Of a DNA stretch of 64,000 nucleotides, positions 33,896-42,321 are shown piece by piece. A program made the position numbers and the translations under genes. Position 1 is the first letter of the stretch; the number at the start of each line of letters is the position of its first letter. Source of the DNA: Solidesulfovibrio carbinoliphilus subsp. oakridgensis (GTDB taxonomy: Bacteria; Desulfobacterota; Desulfovibrionia; Desulfovibrionales; Desulfovibrionaceae); NCBI RefSeq assembly GCF_000177215.2, contig NZ_CM001368.1, positions 3,479,625 to 3,543,624 of the forward strand, given 5' to 3'. Below the pieces are notes generated by a model that had not been told where the DNA came from, made no database searches, and saw nothing but the letters and a program-made list of their open reading frames with translations.

Positions 33896-35983
33896 ATGGA
33901 ACGAAAAAGCGTCTACAGCGTCTGCGGCATGTGCACCGTGCGGTGCCCCATGATGGCCACGGTCGAGGGAAACCGGGTGGTGCATCTGCAAGGCAACCCC
34001 CATGCCGCCGGCATCAAGGGGGCGCTTTGCGCCCGGGGCGCGGCCGGCGGGGCCCTGGTGGCCGACGACGAACGGCCCCAGTTCCCCATGATCCGGGCCG
34101 GCGAGCGGGGCGAGGGCAAGTGGCGGCGGGCTTCCTGGGACGAGGCGCTCGGCCACGTGGCGGGGGAGTTGTCCCGCATCCGCGAGGCCCATGGCGCGCG
34201 TTCGATCCTTCTTTCCGACCGGGGCGGGCCCTTTCGCGACATGCACCGGGCCTTTCTAAAGGCCCTTGGCAGCCCCAACTACTGCAACCACGACAGCGCC
34301 TGCGCCCGAAACGTCCAGCACGCGGCCCTCTCGCTTTTCGGCTTCGGCCGCAAGGACGTGGCCTACGATTACAAGAACAGCAAGCATGTGGTGCTCCAGA
34401 CGCGAAACATCTTCGAGGCCATAAACGTCAAGGAAGTCAACGACCTCCTCGACGCGAAAGAGGCCGGGGCCAAGATCACCTGCATCGACGTTCGGACCAC
34501 GGTGACCGCGGCCAAGGCCGACAACTTTTTTCTCGTCCGGCCGGGCACGGACTATGCGTTCAACCTGGCCGTCATCCACGAGCTGCTGGCCAGGGACCTC
34601 TACGACAAGGCCTTCGCCACGGCCTGGATCAAGGACCTCGACGCCCTCAAAGCCTTTGTGGCGCCCTACGGCCCGGACTTCGCCGCCCGGGAGACCGGCG
34701 TGCCGGCCGCCCGCATTGCCTCCCTGGCCGCCCAGCTGGCGGCCGCGGCTCCGGCCGTCATCTGGCACCCGGGCTGGATGACCGCCCGCTACGGCGACTC
34801 GTTTGCGGTCTGCCGCACGGCCTACATCATAAACGCGCTCCTTGGCTCCATCGGGGCCAAGGGCGGCCTGCCCCTGGTCAACAAACCCGGCCATGTCGGC
34901 AAAAAGGGCCTCAAAAACCTGGTCGACCTCTTTCCCAAGCCCGCCGACAAGCGCGTGGACGGGGTGGGCTGGATGGAGGGGCGCACCCACTTCGAGGCCG
35001 GCCCGGGCCTGGTCAACCTGGCCTTCGAGGCCATCGAATCCGGGGAGCCGTACCCGGTCAAGGCCTACATCGCCCACCGCCACGATCCGCTCATGGCCTT
35101 CCCGGACTCGGCCGACGTCAGGCGGCGGTGGAAGAACCTGGAGCTTCTGGTCGCCGTCACCTTCTCCTGGTCGGACACGGCCTGGAACGCCGACGTGGTC
35201 CTGCCCATGTCGCCGTACCTGGAACGCGAGTCCATGATCGCGGGCAAAAGCGGGGTGTCGCCGTCCTTTTTCGTGCGCAAGCGGGCGCTTGATCCCCGGT
35301 TCGACACCCGGGCCGACTGGGAGATCTACCGCGATCTGGCCCGGCACATGGGCATAAAGGAACTCGATTTCGATTCCATCGAGGACATCTGGAAGTTCCA
35401 GCTGGCCGACACGGGCGTCGCCCTCGGGGACTTCGAGGCCACCGGCATGGTGAAACTCGGTGGACCGCTCTACCGGCCGGTCGATGACAAGACCTTCAAG
35501 ACCGGGACCGGCAAAATCGAGATCGTAAGTCCCAAGCTGGAAGCCGACGGCGTGCCCTCCCTGCCGCCGTACGCCGCCCCGGCCGTGCCGCCCGAGGGCA
35601 GCTACCGGGTCAGTTTCGGCCGCATAGGGCTCCACACCCAGGGCCACACGGTGAATAATCCCCTGCTTTTTGCCCAGATGCCGGAAAACGAGCTGTGGAT
35701 CCACACCGGCGAGGCGGCAAAGCTCGGCATCGCCGACGGAGCGCTGGTCGAGGTGCGAAACGGGTCCCACGCCGGCACCCTCAAGGCCAAGGTCACGGAC
35801 GGCATCCACCCGGAGACGGTCTTCATGGTCCACGGCTTCGGCCACACCCTGCCCGTGGAAAGCCGGGCCCGGGGCCGGGGCGTGGCCGACAACGAACTCA
35901 TGCCCCGGGGCATGGCCACCTGGGACAAGGGCGGCGGCGGCGTGTGCATGCAGGAGCACTTCGTGACCGTGCGTCCGGCCTGA
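33896..35983 (+). CDS. Molybdopterin oxidoreductase catalytic subunit (PhsA/PsrA-like)
   Basis: A 695-residue member of the DMSO-reductase family. The [4Fe-4S] motif is at the extreme N-terminus (C10, C13, C17, C45; VCGMCTVRCPMM). Mo/W-bis-pterin binding is suggested by SPNYCNHDSACARN (C130, C136) and by the late blocks VVLPMSPYLE and HTQGHTVNNPLL. Thiosulfate and polysulfide reductases are the closest group by motif. Unlike those enzymes it has no twin-arginine signal, since the cluster begins at residue 10, so it should be cytoplasmic. Electron partners are the divergent ferredoxins; an FmdE/MoeA-like protein is encoded downstream. The substrate is unproven. Confidence 0.88.
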   Translation: MERKSVYSVCGMCTVRCPMMATVEGNRVVHLQGNPHAAGIKGALCARGAAGGALVADDERPQFPMIRAGERGEGKWRRASWDEALGHVAGELSRIREAHGARSILLSDRGGPFRDMHRAFLKALGSPNYCNHDSACARNVQHAALSLFGFGRKDVAYDYKNSKHVVLQTRNIFEAINVKEVNDLLDAKEAGAKITCIDVRTTVTAAKADNFFLVRPGTDYAFNLAVIHELLARDLYDKAFATAWIKDLDALKAFVAPYGPDFAARETGVPAARIASLAAQLAAAAPAVIWHPGWMTARYGDSFAVCRTAYIINALLGSIGAKGGLPLVNKPGHVGKKGLKNLVDLFPKPADKRVDGVGWMEGRTHFEAGPGLVNLAFEAIESGEPYPVKAYIAHRHDPLMAFPDSADVRRRWKNLELLVAVTFSWSDTAWNADVVLPMSPYLERESMIAGKSGVSPSFFVRKRALDPRFDTRADWEIYRDLARHMGIKELDFDSIEDIWKFQLADTGVALGDFEATGMVKLGGPLYRPVDDKTFKTGTGKIEIVSPKLEADGVPSLPPYAAPAVPPEGSYRVSFGRIGLHTQGHTVNNPLLFAQMPENELWIHTGEAAKLGIADGALVEVRNGSHAGTLKAKVTDGIHPETVFMVHGFGHTLPVESRARGRGVADNELMPRGMATWDKGGGGVCMQEHFVTVRPA

Positions 35984-36104
35984 GGCAGGGGCCCGGGGCG
36001 CGGCCGGGCCGGCGCGGGCGTCGTGGTCCGCCGGTCCGGCAGTGTCACGCAAATTGGCAAATGGCGTTGACCGCAGGGTGTTCGGTTGCTAGGAACAGGG
36101 CTCT

Positions 36105-36569
36105 ATGAATGCAACGCCTCCCACCGCCGACGACCTGCGTCCTTTTCCCCTGCGGGAGTCCCTGGGATTTCTCCTGGTGCGCACGGCCCTGCGGCTGCGC
36201 CTGCTCGGGAACACCCTCCTGCAGGAGGCCGGGGTGGACATCACGGTGGACCAGTGGGGCATCCTGAACCTCCTGTGGGAGGCCGACGGCCAGACCCCCG
36301 TGGAACTGGCCCGCCGCGCCGACAAGGACAAGCCCAACGTCACCCGTCTGCTGAAAATCCTGGAAGACAAGGGGCTGGTCAGCCGCGAGCCCGATCCGGC
36401 CGATCGCCGCAGCCACCGCATCCGCCTGACCGAGGCCGGCACGTCCCTCAAGGACCAGCTTCTCGACCTCGGGGTCACCTGTCTGGAGAGGGCCTGCCAG
36501 GGCCTGTCCCGGCAGGAGATCGCGACCCTCAAACAGCTCCTCAACCGCGTCTACGCCAACGTGTCCTGA
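36105..36569 (+). CDS. MarR-family transcriptional regulator
   Basis: A 154-residue winged-helix protein with the usual MarR layout: an N-terminal dimer helix (LGFLLVRTALRLRLLGNTLL), then WGILNLLWEADGQTPVELARRADKDKPNVTRLLKILEDKGLV and the wing REPDPADRRSHRIRLTEAG. It lies between the molybdoenzyme and the FmdE fusion gene, 58 bases before the latter, so it probably controls one or both. A weak promoter may be TTGACC at 36067 with TAGGAA at 36090. The ligand is unknown. Confidence 0.9.
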   Translation: MNATPPTADDLRPFPLRESLGFLLVRTALRLRLLGNTLLQEAGVDITVDQWGILNLLWEADGQTPVELARRADKDKPNVTRLLKILEDKGLVSREPDPADRRSHRIRLTEAGTSLKDQLLDLGVTCLERACQGLSRQEIATLKQLLNRVYANVS

Positions 36570-36627
36570 CCGTTCCCGCCGGCCTGCCGGCGGCCGCCGA
36601 CCCGGGCGTAGTGTTGCGAGGTTTTGC

Positions 36628-38271
36628 ATGTCAAATTTGACCGAACAGGTTCGCTCCGACAGCGCCATCGGCCCCTACACCTTCGAGGAGTTCCTGGACG
36701 TGGCCGCGGCCTTCCACGGCAACCCCGCGCCCGGGCTCATCCTCGGCGGCTACATGGTGGACGCGGCCCGGGCCTTTCTGCCCGAGGGCACCCTTTTCGA
36801 CGCGGTGGTGGAGACCAAGAAATGCCTGCCCGACGCGGTCCAGATCCTGACCCCGCCGAGCTACGGCAACGGCTGGATGCGGGTTCTGAACCTCGGCCGC
36901 TACGCCTTGTCCCTCTACGACAAGTTCACGGGCGAAGGGTACCGGGTCTGGCTCGATCCGGCCCATTTGCAGGCCTGGCCGGAAATCCACGCCTGGTATC
37001 TGAAGACCAAGCCGAAAAAGGAGCAGGACCGGACCAGGCTTTTCGCCGAGATCAAGGCCGGCGGCCGGGCTCTCTGCCGGGTGGCCAAGGTCCGGCTGCG
37101 GCCGGATTTCGTGGCCAAGTCCCACATGGGGGCCATCGGCGTCTGTCCGGTCTGCCACGAGGGCTACCCCGCGGCCGACGGGGCCATCTGCCGGGGCTGC
37201 GCCGGCGAGGCGCCCTACCTGCGCGAGAGCGAGACGCCGAAACTGCGGGCCGTGCCCCTGGACGCGGCCGCCGGCCGGCGGGCCCTCCACGACATGACCC
37301 GGATCGTGCCGGGCACGTCCAAGGCCGTGGCCGTCGCGGCCGGGGCCGACATCACGGCCGGGGACGTCTGCCGGCTCCAGACCATGGGCCGCAACAACGT
37401 CTACGTGGAGGACCTGTCCGAGCCGCTCGGCGAATTTGTCCACGAAAACGAGGCGGCCCTGGCCTTTGCCGAGGCCATGTGCGGGCCGGGGCTCGTGCCG
37501 TCCGGGCCGCCGCGCGAGGGCAAGGTGGAGCTTATGGCCGTTTCGGGCGGCCTTTTCACCATCGACCGCGAGCGCCTCACGGCATTTAACATGATCGAGG
37601 GCGTCATGTGCGCCTCGCGCCAGTCGCATCTGGTGGTCGAGGCGGACAAGGCCGTGGCCGGCTGCCGGGCCATCCCGCTCTACCTGCCGCGCCGCGTCTT
37701 CGAGGCCGCCATGCACGTCCTGGCCGAGGGGCCGCTTTTTGTCATCCGGCCGCTGCGGCAGGCCCGGGCCGGGGTCCTGGTCACGGGCACGGAGATCTAT
37801 TCCGGGCTGATCGAGGACAAGTTCGAGCCGGTGGTCCGGTCCAAGGTCGAGGCCCTCGGAAGCGCGGTCGTGGCCTGCCGCAAGGTGCCGGACGACCGGG
37901 CGGCCGTGGCCGCGGCCGTGGCCGAACTGCTTTTCGCCGGCGCGGACCTGATCGTCACCACGGCCGGCCTGTCCGTGGACCCGGACGACGTGACGCGCCT
38001 TGGTCTCGACGACGCCGGCCTTTGCGACGCCGTCCACGGCATGCCGGTCCTGCCCGGGGCCATGGCCCTTGTCGGCCGGGTGGGCGGGGCCGATGTCATC
38101 GGCGTGCCGGCCTGCGCCCTTTTCCACAAGACCACGAGCTTCGATCTGCTCCTGCCCCGGGTCCTTTCGGGTCTGAAGCTCACGCGCCGGGATATGGCCG
38201 GGCTGGCCGAAGGGTCCATGTGCCTGTCCTGCCGGGCCTGCACCTACCCGAAGTGCCCGTTCGGGAAATAG
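36628..38271 (+). CDS. FmdE-type zinc protein fused to a MoeA/MogA-like molybdopterin-binding domain
   Basis: A 547-residue cytosolic protein. Residues 1-200 resemble FmdE, a protein associated with tungsten/molybdenum formylmethanofuran dehydrogenases: FHGNPAPGLILGGYMVDAA, and a zinc ribbon CPVCHEGYP...CRGCAG. The C-terminal half (about 220-520) has a molybdopterin-binding fold: RAGVLVTGTEIYSGLIEDKF, DLIVTTAGLSVDPDD and VGGADVIGVPACALF. It ends with CLSCRACTYPKCPF, another possible metal site. Placement next to the molybdoenzyme suggests a role in cofactor insertion or metal choice, which is inference. GAGG precedes the ATG. Confidence 0.85.
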   Translation: MSNLTEQVRSDSAIGPYTFEEFLDVAAAFHGNPAPGLILGGYMVDAARAFLPEGTLFDAVVETKKCLPDAVQILTPPSYGNGWMRVLNLGRYALSLYDKFTGEGYRVWLDPAHLQAWPEIHAWYLKTKPKKEQDRTRLFAEIKAGGRALCRVAKVRLRPDFVAKSHMGAIGVCPVCHEGYPAADGAICRGCAGEAPYLRESETPKLRAVPLDAAAGRRALHDMTRIVPGTSKAVAVAAGADITAGDVCRLQTMGRNNVYVEDLSEPLGEFVHENEAALAFAEAMCGPGLVPSGPPREGKVELMAVSGGLFTIDRERLTAFNMIEGVMCASRQSHLVVEADKAVAGCRAIPLYLPRRVFEAAMHVLAEGPLFVIRPLRQARAGVLVTGTEIYSGLIEDKFEPVVRSKVEALGSAVVACRKVPDDRAAVAAAVAELLFAGADLIVTTAGLSVDPDDVTRLGLDDAGLCDAVHGMPVLPGAMALVGRVGGADVIGVPACALFHKTTSFDLLLPRVLSGLKLTRRDMAGLAEGSMCLSCRACTYPKCPFGK

Positions 38272-38335
38272 ACCGCCCCTTGACCGGCCGGGTCGGCCGT
38301 CCTATGGGAGGATGGCCGATCCCGCCGGAGGCGCG

Positions 38336-39148
38336 ATGCCAAGACGTTTTCTCCCGGCCCTGCTGTCCGGGGCCCTCTTTCTGCTGCCTTTCCCCGCCGA
38401 CGCCTACACCCTGTACGGCTACGAGGACGACTACGGCCTCGTGCACCTGAGTGAGGAAAAGCTCGACGCGCACTACGTCCTCCTCTACGAGGGGCCGTCG
38501 GACCCGCACCTCGGTTTCCCGGCCATCAGGAAAAAGCTCCGGGACCTTGGCGCGGTTTCCCAAAACCGCAAGGACGACTGGATCCGCGACGCGACCCGGG
38601 ACTACGCCCGCATGGCCACGGCCCCGCTCGGTCCCTCGGGCTTTCCCCCGGTCATCGAGTCCGGGCCGCTCCTGGACCTGGTCCGGAACAAGAGCCGGAT
38701 CTACGGCCTGGCTCCGGAACTCCTCTACGCGGTCATCGAGCAGGAGTCGCGGTTCTCGGCCTCGGCCGTCTCGCCCAAGGGCGCGGCCGGCCTCATGCAG
38801 CTCATGCCCGACACCCAGGCCACCTACGGCGTGGCCGACCCCTTCGACCCGGAGCGCAACGTCACCACCGGCGCCAAGTTCCTTCGCGCGCTCATCAGCC
38901 GCTTCGGCGACATCCAGCTGGCTCTGGCCGCCTACAATGCCGGGCCCGAAACCGTGGCCCGCTCCGGCGGCATCCCCAACATCGCCGAGACCCGCACCTA
39001 CGTGGCCCGCATCATGACCCGCTTCGCCATGCTCCAGGAAAGCCACCCCGGGCTCGCGCCCAAAGCGCCGCCCGCCAAGGCCAAAGCCAAGTCCAAACCC
39101 GGAAAGAAGGAGGTCCGGCGGCCGGTCCGTCCCGGGCCGGCGTCTTAG
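38336..39148 (+). CDS. Secreted SLT-type lytic transglycosylase
   Basis: A 270-residue exported protein. The signal peptide is MPRRFLPALLSGALFLLPFPADA. A short N-terminal region (YTLYGYEDDYGLVHLSEE) precedes the Slt70-like domain: VIEQESRFSASAVSPKGAAG with catalytic Glu137, GLMQLMPDTQ, ALAAYNAGPE and ETRTYVARI. The tail is Lys/Ala/Pro-rich. It cleaves peptidoglycan glycan strands in the periplasm. ATG 38336 follows GCCGGAGGCGCG; ATG 38312 abuts GGGAGG and is unlikely. Its stop overlaps the stop of the convergent alcohol dehydrogenase gene by four bases. Confidence 0.9.
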   Translation: MPRRFLPALLSGALFLLPFPADAYTLYGYEDDYGLVHLSEEKLDAHYVLLYEGPSDPHLGFPAIRKKLRDLGAVSQNRKDDWIRDATRDYARMATAPLGPSGFPPVIESGPLLDLVRNKSRIYGLAPELLYAVIEQESRFSASAVSPKGAAGLMQLMPDTQATYGVADPFDPERNVTTGAKFLRALISRFGDIQLALAAYNAGPETVARSGGIPNIAETRTYVARIMTRFAMLQESHPGLAPKAPPAKAKAKSKPGKKEVRRPVRPGPAS

Positions 39149-40344
39149 AGCGAATGCTGGAAGATCCGCTCCACCACGCCGCAGTCCACGCGGATGGGGG
39201 CCAGGGGCAAGAGCATTTTCGCCAGCGAGGACTTCATGGCCATGCGCGTCAGCGCCGGCACGTCCACGCCCGTGAAATAGGCCCCCATGGTCGCCGGCTG
39301 GCCGATGGCCGCCAACCATTCCCGGACCCGGGCCACGGCGGTCTCGGCCTCGCCCGGCCGGCCGGCCAGGCCCGGCGCGATGGGGGCCAGGATGTCGGCC
39401 AGGACCTCGGGCGCGGCCGGATAGATTTCACGCAAGACGGCCGGCAGGAGGATGCCGAGGCCCTCGCCGTGGGGGATGTCGGCATTGAGCGCGCTCATGG
39501 CGTGTTCCAGGGCGTGGGTGACGTGCAAAAGGCCGAGGTCGAAGCTCATGCCGGCGATGGCCGAGGCGTACATGAGCCAGTAGCGGGCGGCGAGGTTACC
39601 TGGCTGGACGATGGCCGTCGGCAGAAAGGCGGCTACCAGCCGCACGGCTTCCCGGGCCAGGGTGATGGAGTAGGGCGAGGCGGTCACGGCCGTGGCCGCC
39701 TCCAGGGCGTGGCACAGGGCGTCCATGGCCGTGGACACGGTCAGTTTGACCGGCAGGGAGACGGTGAGGGCCGGGTCCTCGATGGTCTGGACCGGGTAGA
39801 GGTGGGGCGAACGGATGGCCGGCTTTTCCTCGCCGTCGGACTGGGCCACGGCAAAGGCCCCGACCTCCGAGCCCGTGCCGTGGGAGGTGTTGACCGCGAC
39901 CAGCGGCAGGGCCCCGGTGACGGGCGCCCCTTTTTCGTAGAAATCCGAGGCTTTTTTGCGGGGATGGACCAGGAGCACGGCCGCCGTCTTGGCCGTGTCC
40001 AGGGCGCTGCCGCCGCCGATGGCCAGGACCGCCGTGGCCCCGAGTTCCCGGCCGAGGGCGGCCGCGGCCTCGCAGTTGGCGTAGGTGGGATTGGGGCGCA
40101 CCCCGTCGAAGTGCTCCCAGGCCACGTGGCGTTCGAGCATGGGCCGGACCGTGTCCCAGGCGCCGCTGGCCCGGTAGGCCACGGTGTCGGTGACCAGGAG
40201 CACCTTGTCCCGGCCGGCGGCGGCCAGTCCGGCCAGGATGCCGTCGAGCCGGGCGAGCGCTCCCACGCCGAAAAACGTCTGCGGCCGGGTCGGTTGCAGG
40301 ACAAATATCCGGTGGATGTCGACTTTTCCTTCCCAGCCACCCAT
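39145..40344 (-). CDS. Iron-containing alcohol dehydrogenase
   Basis: A 399-residue member of the type III (iron-activated) alcohol dehydrogenases. Key elements are the NAD-binding AIGGGSALDTAKTAAVL, NTSHGTGSEVGAFAV, the metal-ligand helix STAMDALCHALEA and LHVTHALEHAMSALNADIPHGEGLGILLP with the iron-binding His residues. It oxidises or reduces short alcohols and aldehydes in the cytoplasm; sulfate reducers often use such enzymes on ethanol or 1,3-propanediol, but the substrate is not readable here. GGGAGGCGGAA precedes the ATG. The 317-base gap upstream (40345-40661) shows no gene and no clear promoter. Confidence 0.9.
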   Translation of the reverse strand: MGGWEGKVDIHRIFVLQPTRPQTFFGVGALARLDGILAGLAAAGRDKVLLVTDTVAYRASGAWDTVRPMLERHVAWEHFDGVRPNPTYANCEAAAALGRELGATAVLAIGGGSALDTAKTAAVLLVHPRKKASDFYEKGAPVTGALPLVAVNTSHGTGSEVGAFAVAQSDGEEKPAIRSPHLYPVQTIEDPALTVSLPVKLTVSTAMDALCHALEAATAVTASPYSITLAREAVRLVAAFLPTAIVQPGNLAARYWLMYASAIAGMSFDLGLLHVTHALEHAMSALNADIPHGEGLGILLPAVLREIYPAAPEVLADILAPIAPGLAGRPGEAETAVARVREWLAAIGQPATMGAYFTGVDVPALTRMAMKSSLAKMLLPLAPIRVDCGVVERIFQHSL

Positions 40345-40647
40345 TTCCGCCTCCCTGGTTACGGTTCGCGGCGCTTATGGGCGCGTCGCCCGGAGGCTTT
40401 CGCATCAAATCCCGTGCCAGCGGGGTTTGGAACCGGGCGGGCGGGCCGCAGCCGCGGCGGCCGCGTCCCGGGTGGGCAAAATCACCCCGCGCGGCAGGGG
40501 GGAATAGGAAACGCGGCCGGGAAGCGTCCCGCCAGCCGGCCCGGGCCGGCTGAATCCGGCGATGGGTAAGAAGGAAACAGGTTAGCCGGTACCAGGGAAC
40601 TATTGACCCAGGCTGCTCGCGGTATCGGCGGGAGGGCGCAAAGGCCC

Positions 40648-40675
40648 TGAAAAAGGCCTGCCTAATGCAGGCCTT
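40648..40675 (-). terminator. Intrinsic terminator of the EmrB-like gene
   Basis: On the minus strand a perfect 9-bp stem (40675-40667 with 40661-40653, loop ATTAG containing the stop codon TAG) is followed by a T-run. The gene's last codons form the first arm. Confidence 0.8.
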
Positions 40676-42218
40676 CGGGCATCTTGGAGCCCATGGGCGG
40701 TTTTTTCATGATCCACATGAGCGCGGCCAAGCCGAGGAAAAGCATCCCCTGGGCGTGGAACACGTCGTAGAAGGCCATGGCGTTGGCCTGCTGGAGCATG
40801 AGCTTGTAGAGGGCCGCCCCGGCCATCTGGCCGACGTCGTAGACCCCCTGGACCTTGGGCGCCAGATAGGCTTTGATGCCCTCAAGCGCCGTCTGGTAGG
40901 ACAGGTCGTAGGGCGTCAGGTTCTCGATCAGCCGGGCCTGGTGGAACTGGGCCCGGCGGGCCAAGAGGGTGGTGATGAAGGCCACGCCGAAGGAGCCGCC
41001 GAGGTTTCGCAGCAGGTTGAAGACGGCCGAGGCGTTGTTCATGCCCTCCTTGGGGATGTAGGCCATGGTCAGGTAGGAGAGCGGCACGAAGAAAAAGGCG
41101 ATGCCGACCGCCTGGATGTTGCGGGCCGTGATGGCCGTGCCGAGGTCGATGCCGAGGGTGAAGCCGGCCATGTTAAAAAGCGAATAGGCGCTTATGAGCA
41201 GGCCCACGAACAGCAGGTACCGGGCGTCGATCTTCTGGGTCATCTTGCCGACCACGGGGAGGACCAGCAGCATGATGAGCCCGCCCGGGCCAAGGACCAC
41301 GCCGGAGAGAAAGGCCGTGTAGCCCATCAGGTTTTGCAGATAGAGGGGCAGGAGGACAATGGCCCCGAAAAAGGCGAAATAGCCGAAAAACATGACCACG
41401 TTGCCCGTGGCGAAACTGCGGTCCCGAAAGACGGTCAGGTCCACGATGGGCGCCTTGGTGCGCAGCTCCCAGACGAGAAAGGCGCCGAGGCACACGGCCG
41501 CGACCACGGTCAGAGCCAGGATGGCGTCGGAATTGAACCAGTCGTCCTGCTGGCCCTTGTCGAGCACGATCTGCAGGCAGCCAAGGCCCACACTCAAAAG
41601 GGCCAGGCCGATGTAGTCGACCGTGTCGCCGGCCTTTCGCCGGACCAGGTAGCCCGGGTCCTTGATGTAGAGCCAGATGAGCCCGATGGCCGCGATGCCG
41701 ACCGGCACGTTGATGTTGAATATCCAGCGCCAGGAATAGTTGTCCGTGATGTAGCCGCCGAGAAGCGGCCCGAGGATGGGCCCGAGGACCGCGCCCATGG
41801 CGAAGATGGCCATGGCCAGCCCGCGCTCGTGCGGCGGGTAGGCTTCGAGCAAAATGGCCTGGGACATGGGTTGGAGCCCGCCGCCGCCGATCCCCTGGAC
41901 GATGCGGAAAAAGATCAGCATGCCAAGGCTGGTGGCCAGTCCGCACAGCATGGAGGCGATGGTGAAGACCGCAACCGAGAGGAGCAGGTAATTGCGCCGG
42001 CCGAAGAGCTTGGACAGAAAGCCGCTTATGGGGATGACGATGGCGTTGGAGACGAGATAGGAGGTGAGCACCCAGGTCACCTCGTCCTGGCCGGCGGACA
42101 GGCTCCCCTGGATGTGCCCCAGGGCCACGTTGGCGATGGAGGTGTCGAGGATCTCGATCAGGGTCGGGACCATCACCGCCAGGGTGATGAGCCATTTGTT
42201 GGGCGCTTGTTCCGCCAT
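40662..42218 (-). CDS. EmrB/QacA-type MFS multidrug transporter (DHA2 family)
   Basis: A 518-residue inner-membrane protein with about 14 helices. Motifs include LIEILDTSIANVALGHIQG in helix 1, the motif A region GFLSKLFGRRNYLL, RIVQGIGGGGLQPM, motif C AMGAVLGPILGPLLGGYI and NNYSWRW-like DNYSWRWIFNINVP. It is a proton-driven efflux pump working with the membrane-fusion protein encoded upstream. ATG 42218 starts the conserved region; 25 extra open codons upstream include another repeat copy and are not coding. No TolC-like gene is in the cluster. Confidence 0.92.
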   Translation of the reverse strand: MAEQAPNKWLITLAVMVPTLIEILDTSIANVALGHIQGSLSAGQDEVTWVLTSYLVSNAIVIPISGFLSKLFGRRNYLLLSVAVFTIASMLCGLATSLGMLIFFRIVQGIGGGGLQPMSQAILLEAYPPHERGLAMAIFAMGAVLGPILGPLLGGYITDNYSWRWIFNINVPVGIAAIGLIWLYIKDPGYLVRRKAGDTVDYIGLALLSVGLGCLQIVLDKGQQDDWFNSDAILALTVVAAVCLGAFLVWELRTKAPIVDLTVFRDRSFATGNVVMFFGYFAFFGAIVLLPLYLQNLMGYTAFLSGVVLGPGGLIMLLVLPVVGKMTQKIDARYLLFVGLLISAYSLFNMAGFTLGIDLGTAITARNIQAVGIAFFFVPLSYLTMAYIPKEGMNNASAVFNLLRNLGGSFGVAFITTLLARRAQFHQARLIENLTPYDLSYQTALEGIKAYLAPKVQGVYDVGQMAGAALYKLMLQQANAMAFYDVFHAQGMLFLGLAALMWIMKKPPMGSKMPEGLH

Positions 42219-42267
42219 GGTACCCCGGGTCCTTGCAAACGTTCCGTACAGGGTTTCGGCCATCCCC

Positions 42268-42318
42268 CGCCGAGGGGGCCCGGGGGGAATCATTCCCCCG
42301 GCCGCCGGAGGCCGCTTC
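42268..42318 (-). repeat. Intergenic hairpin repeat, family A copy 4
   Basis: The hairpin at 42280-42301 (CCGGGGG with AAT pairing ATT around a single C) carries the same flank GGCCGCCGGAGGC. It lies three bases beyond the EmrA stop and in the same orientation to that gene as the other copies, inside the emrA-emrB gap. Confidence 0.65.
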
Positions 42319-42321
42319 TTC

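Noticed and set aside
36045-36075. GCAAATTGGCAAATG as a MarR operator
   Set aside because: The symmetry is weak (a direct rather than inverted repeat), and the position relative to a promoter is uncertain.
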